This document shows, piece after piece, positions 21,765-35,249 of a DNA stretch of 64,000 nt. The notes under the pieces were generated by a model. It was not told the DNA's origin and did no database searches. It worked only from the letters and a program-made list of their open reading frames with translations. Position 1 is the stretch's first letter, and each line of letters begins with the position of its first letter. Source of the DNA: Brachycybe producta (Eukaryota > Arthropoda > Diplopoda > Playtdesmida > Andrognathidae); NCBI GenBank assembly GCA_036925085.1, contig JAUPFP010000035.1, positions 2,297,856 through 2,361,855 of the forward strand, given 5' to 3'. The translations under genes and the position numbers were made by a program.

Positions 21765-22080
21765 ACAGCTATATGTTCTACATATTTTTTTCCCAGAAAC
21801 TTTTGTAACTAATCTGAAGAATTGATTCGCAAAAGGTGGGCATGTAAATAACAAACTGGTCACACACAAAAAATAAGAGCCATTACTTGCTGTAAACTCA
21901 AGGTTGCAATTTTTGATTCAACAATTTCTGAACAATTCTAAACAAAATACATGTTTTACAAAAGGTGTTGTTAAATGTTGCAATACAATTTAAAACAATT
22001 TATTGGCCAGTGCGACCCCGGCTTTATGCACAGACTAACTATACCCTAATCATCAGTATTATTGACAAGAACATTCTAAC

Positions 22081-22282
22081 ACAGGCAATTAGAAATCGGG
22101 ACGAGCAGAAGTTGGCTCCGCCCTTTTTATGACGACCGGCAACTTCTAATTGGTTTGTGTGGTTCAACGTTGAAAAGGGCGGAGCATGTGACGTCAGATT
22201 ACATAACCAACCAATTAGAAGTTGCGTTCGTCATAAAAAGGTCTGAGCCAACTTCTGCTCGTCCCGATTTCTAATTGCCTGT
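22081..22282. mobile_element. MITE, ACAGGCA ends with CTCCGCCCTTTTTATGA core (diverged subfamily)
   Basis: Inverted ends ACAGGCAATTAGAAATCGGG and its complement, ~50-bp arms through TTGGCTCCGCCC, plus an inner AACTTCTAATTGG. It shares the core with copies at 23.4 and 47.2 kb but differs in the outer sequence. Confidence 0.8.
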
Positions 22283-22317
22283 CATTCTAACTGGTCTACC
22301 ATTAACCGTGAGCAGTA

Positions 22318-22620
22318 ATACCTTGTACACGCACATGTGTTAAATTAATTCAAATTAAATGTGTTTAGGTGAATTATACGGAATCCAGTTAAGGACATGA
22401 AGGAAATTAAAATTGACTTTATAATTAATATTTTAAATTGAAATACTAAATCAATATTTTGTCAATAGTTTATATAATATATTTAAATATTAACTCAAAA
22501 TTTTCAGATTATTAACTGAATAAATTGAATTCGATATATTGTTTGTTTGCCCTTCACAGAGCTCTGTAGAACACATTTATTATTTAAATGCATTTAAATT
22601 ATCAGGTGTGTACTAGGTAT
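22318..22620 (+). mobile_element. ~310-bp MITE family, ATACCTWGTACACAC ends (copy 3)
   Basis: Starts ATACCTTGTACACGC and ends GTACTAGGTAT; lies 35 bp from the preceding MITE. Confidence 0.85.
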
Positions 22621-23383
22621 AAGCCACGCACACCTGACCAGGTCTTTACAGCTTGAAAGTTCTCTAAAAGAAAATGAGTATCAAAAATTCTAGGACGTTT
22701 TTTTCTTCTTTCTTTTAAGTTAAGTGCATCCCCTAACTACATATTTTCATTGAATATTTTCATAATTGGAATCTAATTATTAGCAAACACATTTTTCATA
22801 AAGAATCATAGAACACATTTACACCATAATGTGACAAGTACACAGATAGACAAACGAAAAGAAAGAAAAAAATTTAGCAAACGCTCTCCTCTGCCTGTGT
22901 TTTAATTATTTTTTTTTTCATAATTATATGACACCCAATTTTTCTTAACACTGAGCACACAACCAATAAAAAAAGTTAATTTTAATAAAGGTTTTCAAAA
23001 ACTTAACACTTTCATCTCATAATTACTGAGAAAACTGATGGAATTTTAGTGTCATGAGTCTAGAGCTCTCTATATTTATTTAGAATGAGACAGCTATTAT
23101 GATTTTGAAACAAATTCTTTGGATGTGTAATTGTAATTTTAATTATACCCACTCGTTGATGGGAATGGAATCTTGGATAACTATATAATCAAGTATAAGA
23201 AAAATTGGAAGACTAATTTACAGAGGCTCCAAATTATGTTTGTAATTACCTCATTTCAATTGTGGAATGTTAAAAAGTTTGGTATAGTGACAGTAACAAG
23301 AAATATTTTAACATTTCTTTTGGATTACAAATTTAAGGTAGCTGAATAGATATTTATTTTGTTTTTTGTCCTTCCGTCCAGAT

Positions 23384-23577
23384 ACAGGCATCTGTAGACA
23401 GCTTCAGAATTTCTTTGGCTCCGCCCTTTTATGAGCGTCAGACCAAATATCAACCAATTAGAAATAAAAAGGGCGGGGCTTGTGACATCAGACCCAGTAA
23501 CAAACCAATTAGAAATTGATGACGCTCATAAAAGGCCGGAGCCAAAAAAAATTCTGAAGCTGTCTACAAATGCCTGT
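23384..23577. mobile_element. MITE, ACAGGCATCTGTAGACAGC ends (copy 1)
   Basis: About 50-bp terminal inverted repeats (ACAGGCATCTGTAGACAGC through GGCTCCGCCCTTTTATGAGC) and an inner CCAATTAGAAAT repeat. A closely related copy is at 47,193-47,384. Confidence 0.85.
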
Positions 23578-25459
23578 CTTCCCGATGTCCCTCCACTTTT
23601 GTCGTTATTTGTTTTTATAGGTTTCTTTTCCCATCTACAGTTTTGAGAAAATCTGTTTTTCAAGTTAACGTTTTTATGGAAAAACATTACAAAAAAATTT
23701 AGTATGTTTTAGAAACTAGAATAGTTGGCGATCATGCTAAAAGTTTTTTTTTAATGATGATATATTTAAAAATAAACTTGTTATGCCATTTTGAAAATAA
23801 GGCGAAAATAGTTTTTCATGAAGTGACAATGGGAAAAAAACTGCTATAAAATGTTTAATTTTTAAGGTATTGTCACGAAAAAAAACTTTAATAAGAGTTT
23901 TGAAAACAATTTGATTTTTTTCATAATGTTGTTTCTAAAAAAAATCTACAAAAACATCTACAGAGCATAGCATTAGCCACTGCAGTAGTACCATCCGGAG
24001 GGATATCTGTTCAGTCACCTTAATTCAACAATGATTAAACTAGTTACGCGTCACCACAACTACAATTTACGCAACTTCTCTCCCAATCGTTCAATTTATC
24101 TCTTAGTTTTGTAACAATAAAGGGATACACAAACTTTTTAGAAGCATCAATTCAGAAGAAGAAAAAAAATTGAAGGTTATTTAAAACTAGTAGGTAAATG
24201 TGTTAAGTGATAACGAGAGTTACCGCGATTATTATGCTTTTTTAAAAAAAATTAAAACCTGATTGCATGTGCTTTCATTTTCTAATTAACATATCTTATG
24301 CTTGGTTGACAAAATAACTAGAAAGCTCTAATCTCAAACCAGTAATTTTGATTGGAATTCAGCATAATTTTGGTTGATCTATCACCGACGACTTTTTAAA
24401 GATGACTTTAAAAGTATAGCCTACTTTTCACAACTGTATGAAAATTGATCAAAGTGTAAAATTGAATTCAAAAAGATTTCTATATATTATGAAAATTATA
24501 TAATTAATTCAAACATATTTACCTAATAAAGTCAGTTTATTTTGATTATGCAATTTTTGCGTCTAAATTGTCTGCACATGTTTAAAACTAGAATAGGTAA
24601 ATGTGCTAAGTGATAAAGCATAAATAATACCATCAATTAATTTAAAATATTTAAAAAAAAAAAGAATTTTCCGGTTTCATTCACTTTGCTTAAAAGACAT
24701 CTTGCTCGCTTTTTGCTCACCTGCATGTTAGTGCAAAACGGCAAAGTGTAGTACAAAAATGACAATAGAGCCAAATGAAATGTTGGGTGGAGTTGTAGGC
24801 ATTTTTGGAGGTTCTTACTTCTTAGGGCCTGTATGCAATTTTTCCTAGGGCGTGTTCTTCTCCCAGATCACTTCACTTAGAGAGCAACCTTCCATTGCTG
24901 AACATTACTAAACATCACTTGCATACGTTTTTGTGACAAAATGAAAACAATAAAAGCGAAAAATTGATTGACATTATTCGTCACTAAAATATGTTAGTTA
25001 GCTTATTCATTTATTCTAGTTTCCCGCAAACTATTATTTTCTTTTTCTAAAATGTGCTTGTAAAAATTGTAACTTACTGTTAGTTAATTTTTGACTAAAT
25101 TGTGTTGGGCCAAATTACTGATAATCTAGGACTTGTTTACTAATAAGGTTATTGAGCTTAGTAGTTATCTTAAAGTTGTGATGACAATTCTTGAGATAGT
25201 TGTTCAGCTGGTTTCTGTTTGGGGCTTAATCAGTTTCATGCAAATTTCTACATCATAATTTCATTTAAACTGCACTTAAAATTAGAAACAGCTACAAAGA
25301 AACTTTCAACTACATTACTGCATCCTAGCAGATGCAGACAGGAATAGAATATCCTGTTTACTCTTGCTTAGTTAAACTTATTTAAATGCTAAATACATTT
25401 AACTTTTCTGATGTAAACAATTTCATTTATAAATCTAAACAGCATTTAGCTAGGTTAAA
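23578..25459. other. AT-rich spacer, no gene seen
   Basis: One imperfect direct repeat (AGGTAAATGTGYTAAGTGATAA near 24,192 and 24,594). No gene supported. Confidence 0.5.
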
Positions 25460-25783
25460 TGTTTTACAATTGGTTTTTTTACACGAAAACATATAATTCT
25501 GTTCTATTTTCCATTAAAAAACCAAAATATTTTCCAAGTTGCATGTAGTGTTATTACACAAAAATTAATAACAGATTTTGAGTAGTGTGAATCCACCTTT
25601 AACATGCTCGTTGCGTGACGTTAGCCACATTGAAGATTGCAAGCTACTATTTAGCAACCTAGGTGTCACTATTTGTCCACAGCTCGATCATTTTTTTGTC
25701 TACATGTCTCTAGAATGTGCCAGTAGACAACTAGATTATTCTTGCTACTTTGAGCTTATCAAAACAATTCTTTGCCAATTGAA
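25460..25783 (+). repeat. 324-bp inverted repeat, left arm
   Basis: Near-identical to the reverse complement of 26,506-26,830, with only a few differences, mainly in homopolymers and at the outer end. Outer end TGTTTTACAATTGG, inner end TTGCCAATTGAA. The arms could be long TIRs of a DNA element whose ~720-bp interior has no ORF. Confidence 0.85.
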
Positions 25784-26505
25784 CTTTCAAACAGTTGCAG
25801 CTACACATTGAATGCCATGCAAACAGCTCTGCAAATCATGTTATCAGATATTATTGTTGTCACTTGGTATAAAATTTGTCAATTATCATAAGCTTTTTAA
25901 CTAAATTAAATGTGTTTAGGAAAATGTATGTGTATCCACTATACCACCATTGTAATCATTCAAAGCTATTCAACAAAATCGGTTTAATTTGAATGCATTT
26001 ACTGTAGATCAGGTGTAGACAAGATTTAAGACACACTTGTCATAGAAATACATAAGTATTTATAAATATTTAGATCTGTACAACAAAGACGAAAAAGAAA
26101 CAATTGCCGCAGGTACAAGACTTGCATACATGTATAACGTGTTATGATTTTCCATTGGTTGTCTGTCATCAACAGATAACCTGTTCCTAAAGACTGTTGA
26201 AGATTCGTTTGTTATTATTTTTTTTTAGTCTACCTAAAATAATTGCTGGAATTTCTTATTTTTTGTTACACCAAGGAAACTCTCTCTTATTCTGCAGTTT
26301 GCTAGTACAAACATATTACATGTAGCCAAGCCTTGTATTTGCCCATCTTCTCGTATGTCCTTCATAGAAAAAAAAATACGTTTTTTCATTTAGTTTTTAA
26401 GCACATGGATGATGATGGAGGCAATGCCCTCAGTGGAGGTGGAGAACTTACAACATAAAGATAGATAATCAACCATTAAATGACATGAGAAAAATGCTCA
26501 AAATA

Positions 26506-26830
26506 TTCAATTGGCAAAGAATTGTTTTGATAAGCTCAAAGTAGCAAGAATAATCTAGTTGTCTACTGGCACATTCTAGAGACATGTAGACAAAAAAAAT
26601 GATCGAGCTGTGGACAAATAGTGACACCTAGGTTGCTAAATAGTAGCTTGCAATCTTCAATGTGGCTAACGTCACGCAACGAGCATGTTAAAGGTGGATT
26701 CACACTACTCAAAATCTGTTGTTAATTTTTGTGTAATAACACTACATGCAACTTGCAAAATATTTTGTTTTTTTAATGGAAAATAGAACAGAATTATATT
26801 TTTTCGTGTAAAGCCACCAATTGTAAAACA
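26506..26830 (-). repeat. 325-bp inverted repeat, right arm
   Basis: Mirror of 25,460-25,783; starts TTCAATTGGCAAAG and ends CCAATTGTAAAACA. High identity suggests recent origin or conversion between the arms. Confidence 0.85.
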
Positions 26831-28622
26831 TTATTCGATATTATTCAAGTTTGGAAACTTGCTAGAATGATGTTATTGGTTTGTGTCTATGAACAAGTAA
26901 ATATAAGAAATTATGTTTTTCAGTACAAGCTTTTATTCATACTAAGACATGTTTCTTTATTTTTGGGACTACATAAGTGTATTTTTTTATTTTGTTGACA
27001 ATTAAGTACGTTATTTAACGTATCCTCTTATAACGAATCCTGGACAGGTCATTCGAGGATCCGTCAAAATTTGATAGATTAACAGGTTGCATTAGTAGAA
27101 GCTGTGTACAAAATTTCAGCTCTAGATTATGGGAAAGATGGTTAAAATAGGGGAAATTGAAGTCCAAGCAAAGCCACAACAACGCAGTCATATCAACTTG
27201 AAAAAAAGCTTGTAATAATAAAAAACAATCATTGATCAAGTGCAGAGGCGCACTGAGTGAAATTAAAGGCTACAAAAATATTTAGAACTCCACCCAATAT
27301 TTCACTACGTTTTATTTTCATTTTTGTTTAAAATGAACATCTTATTTTTTTTTCAGCGAGCGTAGCGAGCACTTTTTTAAACTGTTTGAATTCAGCAAAA
27401 TTATTTTTAAAAATGTTTTCCCATTTTCCTTTTTTTTTCACAAAAAATTGTCATTTTACTTTCTTTGGAATTTCTATTATTAAAAAAAAAACACATCAGC
27501 TTTCTGTTCGTTTTCTTTCTGCGAATGTTTAATCTTCATCATAAACAACGTATGATCTGCCCTCAATGGAAAACAATGGCCCTCAAACTAAATGGTATTT
27601 TGGAAAAATGCCCGAATGCCGATAGGCCAGTCCGCACCTGAATTAGTCATAAATGACACATCAAATTGTTCAGTACAATTTAGTGTGAACTTATTAAGAT
27701 TGCACGCCACGGTTTACACTGCTTTGTACAACTATTTGTTGAATAGTGTGTAGCTACCATTAGTCGTGTATCTTGCGTGCTATCATTACACATTCGTGCG
27801 CATGCTTCGACGAATGGATTATGCAACGTGGATAGCTTACGGAAATGTGCTTACATTGTACACAGTTTTAACCAATTTGGCAAATAATACAATAAGCCAG
27901 AAATGTAAACACAGTTACTTGTATATGGCTCTGAGAGCCAGTATAAGTTTCGGCCACCTCTGAAATAAACTGTAAAAGGTTTTAAAATGAGTTTCTAATA
28001 TCAACAATTGACGTCACCTTCATTAAAAGATAATTTATAACAAACAAACGTTGATTAAAGAACTGACCGTTGTTTTCAGACAGGTCATGCATATTTACAT
28101 ACTTTATAACGTCTTGAAAATTAGCATATCCAACAGCTATCATAATTTAAAATCTTTCCCCGTTGCGACAATAGTTAATTTTTATTTGAGAATATATCTT
28201 TTTAAGAAAAGTTCCAAAGCAACTTGCCTTAGAGATTTTAGGGTCCAAAAATCCATTTAAAGAAATGAGTTCCTTGTGAATTAAATGAGAATTAAATGTC
28301 AGGAGTTATAAAACATGTCCAATTTTTGTACAAGTTGGTTGATGATATGCCAACAAATTAATTTAGACAGACTTACAGATTGGTTGAATGATCAATGTTT
28401 CTTTTCTTTTCAGGTGAAAAGAGCCGTAGGGTGCTCATGTTGCCAATTATGCCAACTTTACACTGACATGGAATGAGAAATCACACATACACACAGAACC
28501 CGACATTCACAAATGAAAACGCACACATCACAAGGACTGTCCTTCACCAAAAAAAGTCATTAGAAACATGATAATGATTACAAGTGTTTGTAAAAAAGAT
28601 GTGAGAAATGTTATCACGCTTG
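26831..28622. other. AT-rich spacer, no gene seen
   Basis: A 65-codon frame at 27,766-27,963 opens with a GTG rather than an ATG and has no recognisable motif. No feature supported. Confidence 0.5.
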
Positions 28623-29214
28623 TGTAACGTCCCGACTGCACCGTCACAATACCTGGTAAATTTAGATACAAAAACTTACCGTCACCGGCTCCAAAACGGA
28701 GACGGGACCGTTCCCGTAGCCGTCTCCACACGGTAGACCTTGGGATGTGTTGGCTCCCAGGAACCACCCACGATGGACACGACAAAAAACCATGTCGCCA
28801 CGCCGAGAATATTGCGGTAGAACCGTTGTTCTACTGCGAGCCAACACGAATTACTGGCCGAAAAAGGACGGAGGTGGACGGTGGTGTTAACCCCAAACCG
28901 GCAACCCACCCTCCCGCGGTAAACCCCCAATAAAAGACATGACACAAGTGTATGATGAATAAAAGTGTGTTTAATTACACTTACGATGTGATAAGATGAA
29001 TGCAGTGATTATTTACACATTTGGCTGGTCAATTCCGACCAGCCAAAGAACAGAGGTCACTTCTGACCTCTCACCCATTGACTTAATGGTGAGAGGTCTG
29101 CTGGCACCAAAATGGCGTCCGTCCCAACAGCCTACTGTAGCTGTCAGGCAGACCACCATAGGGAATTCGTCTGCTCAATCAAAAATTTGAAATTGAGCAG
29201 ACCAGGTTGCCACA
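28623..29214 (-). mobile_element. Solo LTR of a second LTR-retrotransposon family
   Basis: 592 bp flanked by CTTG on both sides (28,619-28,622 and 29,215-29,218). Its left end, TGTAACGTCCCGACT...CCGTCACAA, matches the left end of the 48,363-49,173 LTR, TGTAACGACCCGACT...CGTCACAA, which fixes the minus orientation. A solo LTR arises by recombination between the two LTRs of a full element. Confidence 0.85.
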
Positions 29215-29236
29215 CTTGTACTTTTGTGTGTACACA

Positions 29237-29431
29237 CAGTGCCATTTTAAGAGTTATTTGGTCTGTGGGCTAAATGAAGAATTGGGGCCCACAGGATGTT
29301 ACATACCCACAAATGTTACATTTAAACATAGATACAGCATGCTAAGTTAGTGTTAAGAAAGTGAGGCCCTTTAAAACTAATGGGGCCACTGGGCTACAAC
29401 ACGTACTAGTCCGTGCCTTAAGATGGGACTG
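29237..29431. mobile_element. hAT-type MITE with 8-bp target duplication
   Basis: Ends CAGTGCCATTTTAAG / CTTAAGATGGGACTG, flanked by TGTACACA (29,229-29,236) and TGTACAAA (29,432-29,439), 7 of 8 identical. 195 bp, non-coding. Confidence 0.75.
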
Positions 29432-29439
29432 TGTACAAA

Positions 29440-32398
29440 TTACGTTTGTTGGAAATATTGTTACCAAATTTTTTAAACATTAATTAAACGACATTAAATA
29501 ATATCGTTTCCAGACAGATGTTCAATGTATAAAAACATTTAGGGTGTATTTGAGAAAGGCTAGATTTCTTGAATTAATAGATAGTATTGAAGTTATTGTC
29601 AGCTTCTAAGGCTTGCAGAAAATGAGGCAGCAATTAAAAGCAGGTGTTGAATGTGAAACTTCATTTTGACATCACATACAACCAGCCAGCAACTTTTATT
29701 CAGTATGTTGTTTATTGAAAAAATGATCAAATGAAGCAGCTTATTTGCAAGAAAGAGTTTACTAGTTTTTCCACTTTAGCATATGGCCTGACCAAGAAAA
29801 ACGTCATTGTATGCACACGCGTGGGTCATTATTTTGTGATCTACACTTGTGCAAATAGTTCTGTTGTCTCAACTTGCTGCCCTGGTCAATCCAAGTACAC
29901 CGCATTTGCTGCCTGAATGTGGTTGCTTTCAACTGCTACCCATATATGACAAGCAATACTGATCGCCAAATTAACTGCTGTCACATTTGCTACCGGCCTA
30001 AGATGGTTTCATGTTATTCAACAAATTGTAGTACAATGCTGCACAACCTGTGTGCGATTTAAAACTGTTCGCAATAAATTTATTACTGACAAGACAAACA
30101 GCTTAATGTACATATTGACATCACCCCTACCACATTATTCTAATAAAAGCATAAACTTCAAGAATGCATTTCTTTTGGTTACAACAACTTCCGCTTCACA
30201 AAAATAAAGCCGTTCAATTATCAATGTAGGCTGTAGCAGATGGTGTTGTGTATCATTGCACTACATTTTTAAACAATTTCTTTTAAGTATTGTGAATCCA
30301 CCTTATGTCTACAAAATTAGACCTTGTGCAAATTTAGTATGTTGAATGCAACAGGAAGCAAAACAGCACAGAAAGTAGCATGGCTCCCGTTTTAGTTGAC
30401 AACACTCATGAAGCCATGCAAAGCATTCAATTCAATTCAACTCAGTACACCTGCAATCAGCTTAAAAGCCATGTGGCAGGGGGGAGGGATTGCTCCTGAT
30501 CACAAATTCAATTCAATTCAATTCAATTCAATTAAGTACACCTGCAATCAGCTCGAAAGCCATGTGGCAGGGAGGGATTGCGCCCAATCACGACTGATTG
30601 TCATTATTTAAAAATAAGACATCATCATGAAATTGAAATCGTCCTAACAAAGAACTATTCACAGGAAGAGAAATGATTGTCATTCAGGTAAAACAAGACA
30701 TCATTGGGAGTATATTAGGTGTATGTCAAGTAATTTGCAAACATAATGAATATGTTTACATATGACTAACTGAACACTGTACAACAGACACAAACCGCCA
30801 TATTGCATCAAACAATTGTCAAACGCATCCATGGTGATGGCGTTCCTGACGTGTTGATTGCATGCTGGCAAAATTTCTGCCAAACCTTAGAATGGTGTCT
30901 CGGTTCGGTTCTAACAACCCAACGGTATATCATTAAGTATTTTAGCAGTCAATATAACATTCATACTTACAGTATTTCCACCAACAACATGCAAGGTTAA
31001 ATAAAATAATGAAATAAACATTCCACCCATGTTATAATACAATTTATAGAAATCAAGAACATCATTACAGAAAAAAAGTTATAAAAAATGAAACAACCGT
31101 ACCTTAAGATGTGACTGCTTATGAGCTATTGTTTTATAACGAGGCCCCAGACTGTTATATGACACTAAATTATCATATCTAGTTCATAAACCTGTAAAAG
31201 TCACAAAAGAAAAAAAAACATTATAACAAATATTGTAGTATGACTGCCAATGACTGGTGTGCTAAATAATAGGCGGTCATAAAATGATCAAGCACAAGTA
31301 GTGACAACATAACATATGATCGTCACTATTTTATGACTTTTTATGTAATTAGACAGCCTCCCCCCTTCCCGGGATAAGTTTTTTTTGGAAATTGTATACT
31401 TTCGTAATTATCATCAAAGTTAACATCATTTCATCATTCACTATTATTTCCCTCCACCAAATATCTATTCTTTAAGTCATAATGCAAGCGTTGCTTTGAA
31501 TCAATGCACATAATGACTATAATTCAACTATATGGATGAGAAATGGATATGGAGAATTGTACCAAATTGTGTTTGCTATTCAGTCTATGAACAATAATAC
31601 AAGAACCCAATTTTCTTTCTTTTAAAAGAAATTACTGCCAGTGATTTTAGTAAGTGAAATAAAAGGGAAAAAAATTCTTTTCACACAAAAGTCGATTTTT
31701 GCAAAGAATTATCGGCTACTAAAACTTTCACTTGGAATTTTTGAAATCATCCAACCTTTTCCAAGTATTTGTGTCTTAAACTCTTTTGCTGATGAGTGAT
31801 GATGAATCTTCTTAACTACTGACTTGTGAAATATGTTTGGCAGTAGTTGAAAAGTTTACACTTCACTTCTTATCAGTTTCACTATTCAACAAAAAAACAC
31901 ATTTTTCTACTTTTCTTCTTCACAATTGTACATATGGCATTACATATGACAAGCATCTATCAAAGTAACAATTGTATAACCTTGTGACTTTTTTTTTCAG
32001 CAAAAAAAAATCAGACAACAAAATGTTTCAATGTTGCTGTGCGTGAACTGACATATTCATACAAGACACATAGATAAGAAAGCATACAAGTTCACACAAA
32101 TAAAAAAAATGGTGATGTTATGCTGCACAAAGTGTGATGTGCAACCTGAAAACGAACACACTGTTCAATAATTTGTTGTGCAACATCAAACTAAACCAGA
32201 GTCTTTAGCCACAGAACAACAGCATCATTGAAGACAAACTCTCAAATTCAAAGTTGTTATTTTATTGACTGCAACAATCTTTCCAAAAACAAAAACAAAT
32301 AAATAAAACTCTTGTTCTCTCATTTTTACAACACACCTACAGCATGTATTACGTATGTTGTTGTTGTAACGTAGCATTACACTTGCTAAAAAAAAATA
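29440..32398. other. AT-rich spacer with a ~110-bp tandem duplication
   Basis: 30,420-30,600 holds two copies of an (AATTC)n-CACCTGCAATCAGCT-GCCATGTGGCAGGG unit. The rest shows no coding signal. Confidence 0.55.
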
Positions 32399-32400
32399 TA

Positions 32401-32941
32401 CAGGGTGTCCATAAAGTCTTTCCCTGATTAAAAAAATCCACTGTACACAAACTATGTAAAGTACAAGCAAACGGTTTTCACCTATTTGTAGCCACACTCA
32501 TAAAGTTTTTTTCCTGCCCAGTTTTCCAACCCGTAAACAGTCCAGGCAGCGCTGCGGTCATCAAAACCAAAATGGCGTCGTTGCAGGGGAAAGCGCAATG
32601 TGTTTCGTGGTTTCATGAAACGAAATCGGCAACTACAATTCGGCGAAACTAGAACGGAATATCTACGAGAACCACCGGATGTTAAAAGCATTAAACAGTG
32701 GTATCTGAAGTTTAAAGAAACTGGTAGTGTTGGAGATTTGAAAAGAACTGGACGACCAACTGTGACTCAAGCCAATGTTGATGACTGCAGCGCCGCCTGG
32801 ACTGTTTACGGGCTGGAAAACCGGGTAGGAAAAAAACGTTATGAGTGTGGCTACAAATAGGTGAAAACCGTTTGCTTGTACTTTGCATAGTTTGTGTACA
32901 GTGGGTTTTTGTAATCAGGGAAAGACTTTATAGACACCCTG
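32401..32941. mobile_element. Mariner-type MITE with ~165-bp inverted repeats and transposase HTH remnant
   Basis: TA on both sides (32,399-32,400 and 32,942-32,943). Ends CAGGGTGTCCATAAAGTC / GACTTTATAGACACCCTG extend inward for about 165 bp. The centre (about 32,590-32,790) encodes, in two frames, a helix-turn-helix remnant: KAQCVSWFHETKSATTIRR and then PPDVKSIKQWYLKFKETGSV-GD-KRTGRP, the N-terminal DNA-binding region seen in Tc1/mariner-like transposases. The catalytic domain is absent. Confidence 0.85.
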
Positions 32942-32943
32942 TA

Positions 32944-34112
32944 TGTTGAGTAGTGTGACCTCAGCTAAGGACACGAGAAAAAGATCGAAAAAACGCACCA
33001 TGAAAGATACAGAAATTACACTCACAAACACATGTGAGAGAACACAAATAGAAGAAACAATGTGAAATTGTCTCTCACAATTCAGTCTCACTATTAAGAG
33101 AAAAGATTCAAGATATGACCAAAATGTAAATCTACATAAATCTGTTCAAAATTTTCACATGTTCCATGTAATGTCCATGTAAAATGTCAATGACAGCTTT
33201 TAACTTTCTGAGAAATGTTTTTTTTTTCTCTCTCTCTCTCTCCAACCTCGGTGTGAATATTTTTTTTGTAATCTTACATGTGCAAATCGCAAGTTTGTTT
33301 TCATTGTAATATTCCAGTATCGTCAAATATATCCCCCACCCCTCATGCAAACTTTGAAGAAAGAAAAAAAAAACACCATCGAATAAATAAAAAAGGCAAA
33401 ACATTGTAGCATAATATTTTTTTTTGGGGGGGGGGGGGGTTTCATAGGTCATTAACCGAATGGTAGAAAAAAAAAAGAAAAGCAAAAGTGAAAACTACAC
33501 GCCTATAGTTTAAACACACTCTCTTAAAATTACAACGTCAGGTTTCGTGATAATGTACTATACCGTTTATACCTAATTACAATTCATTCCCAAGTTCAGA
33601 GATACAAAAAAATAAGGTTGTACACTGTATACCACTAAAAAAAAGGCATGAGTTAAATTTGAAGTGAGCATAATGCATTGCTAGAGTAAGATGAATAAGA
33701 GCTAAACTTAGTAACAAGCAAATTAGTTTGTCTATGACTTTTGCCCTACCACCTATATCCTCTAAATGTACTTTTTTTTTTTAAAGAGACCAGTACCTCC
33801 AGCAATTTCTTGTCAAAATATTATCAAGAATTATTCAACGATTACCAAAACTATTTTTAAAATTTTAAATAAATGATTAATATAATTTAAAAAAATTCAA
33901 AATCAGTTGACTTCATGTAAATGAACTTTATGAGATAGATGCGCCACCAAACAACAGACATTGGCAACAAAACCCCCAAAGTCTACTTGTATACTCGAAT
34001 TCTGATGTGTTGTTACCAGCGCACATTACTTTCATTTAAAAGTACCTATGGATTTAATATTTGAATTATTCAACATGGAAGGTTGTATTGAGTTGGATGT
34101 GAATAGGGAATA
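32944..34112. other. AT-rich spacer with homopolymer and (CT)n runs
   Basis: A (CT)n tract is near 33,228-33,242 and a poly-G run near 33,426-33,439. No gene supported. Confidence 0.5.
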
Positions 34113-35068
34113 CCCAACGATCTATAAAGAATAGATTGGCAGTTAAGACGCCATCTTTGAGGCGAATTGAACACTACAGCGGCCATGACAGTAAAAGGCA
34201 AAAAGCTTTTAATTGCCTATGGGCTGCTCATAGCAAACTCATATATTCTTATTTTTTTTCATAAAAGGAACTGCACATTTAATGTATTTGTTCATTATTT
34301 ATGTAACCTTCCCCTGAAAATTATACTGAATACAATAGAATAAAATTTAATTGTTTATTTCACACAAATACCAAAATACACATATTTAACATGAATAATA
34401 AAATACGTACATCAACGTGATTTATTCAATGGCCTTTGAAAATAAATAATTTGGTTAGCTGTTGGTTAGCTGTTGCTGTTACAGTCATTCACTTTTTCAC
34501 TGTTGGCAGGTAGTACCCTCACCTACCCTCGATTACCCTCACCTGCCCAAAAATATCGCGACCTGCCCAGAAATAATGAAATTCTGCCCATTCTACCATA
34601 TACAAAAAAATTCAAAATTTTTATAAAATTACGGAAATTTTTTTTTTGGGCAGGTAATGGTTAAGTTTAGTGGGGAGTAGCCTCACCTACCCTCGATTAC
34701 CCTCACCTGCCCAAAAATATCGCGACCTGCCTAGAAATAACGAAATTGCGCCCATTCTACCCTATACATAAAATTTCAAAATTTTTTTAAAATTCCGGAA
34801 ATATTTTTTTTCCGGGCAGGTAATGGTTAAGTTTAGTAGGTAGTACCCCCACCTACCCTCGATTGCCCTCACCTGCCCAAAAATATCGCGACCTGCCCTG
34901 AAATAACGAAATTCTGCCTTTTCTACCCATCCTGCCTTTTAGTATGACCCCTAATGTATTTGACTGCTGATCAGTGATCACTGTCCTTTCTGCGTAGCTG
35001 CAGTAGCCTCAGTTTGGGGGCGCTGATGTCTATGAAATTGCCAATCTATTTTTTTATAGATTGTTGGG
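34113..35068. mobile_element. ~0.96-kb inverted-repeat element with internal 165-bp tandem repeats
   Basis: Ends CCCAACGATCTATAAA / TTTATAGATTGTTGGG, with a further TAGATTGGCA / TGCCAATCTA. Inside, a unit of about 165 bp with landmark ACCTACCCTCGATTACC begins near 34,521, 34,685 and 34,851. No ORF of interest. Confidence 0.7.
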
Positions 35069-35249
35069 AATACCTATATTTCATTAAAGAATTCTGGAAA
35101 TGTGAGGTGACAACCTTTACCTCAAAAAAGAGATGGGGGAGGGAAAAACTTTGGTTTTTGGAAATTAAAATTTAAAAATTGTTTTGACAATCGTTGGGTA
35201 AGTCTTGACAATATTTTGAAAAGATATTCCTGGAGGTTAATGGTCTCTT

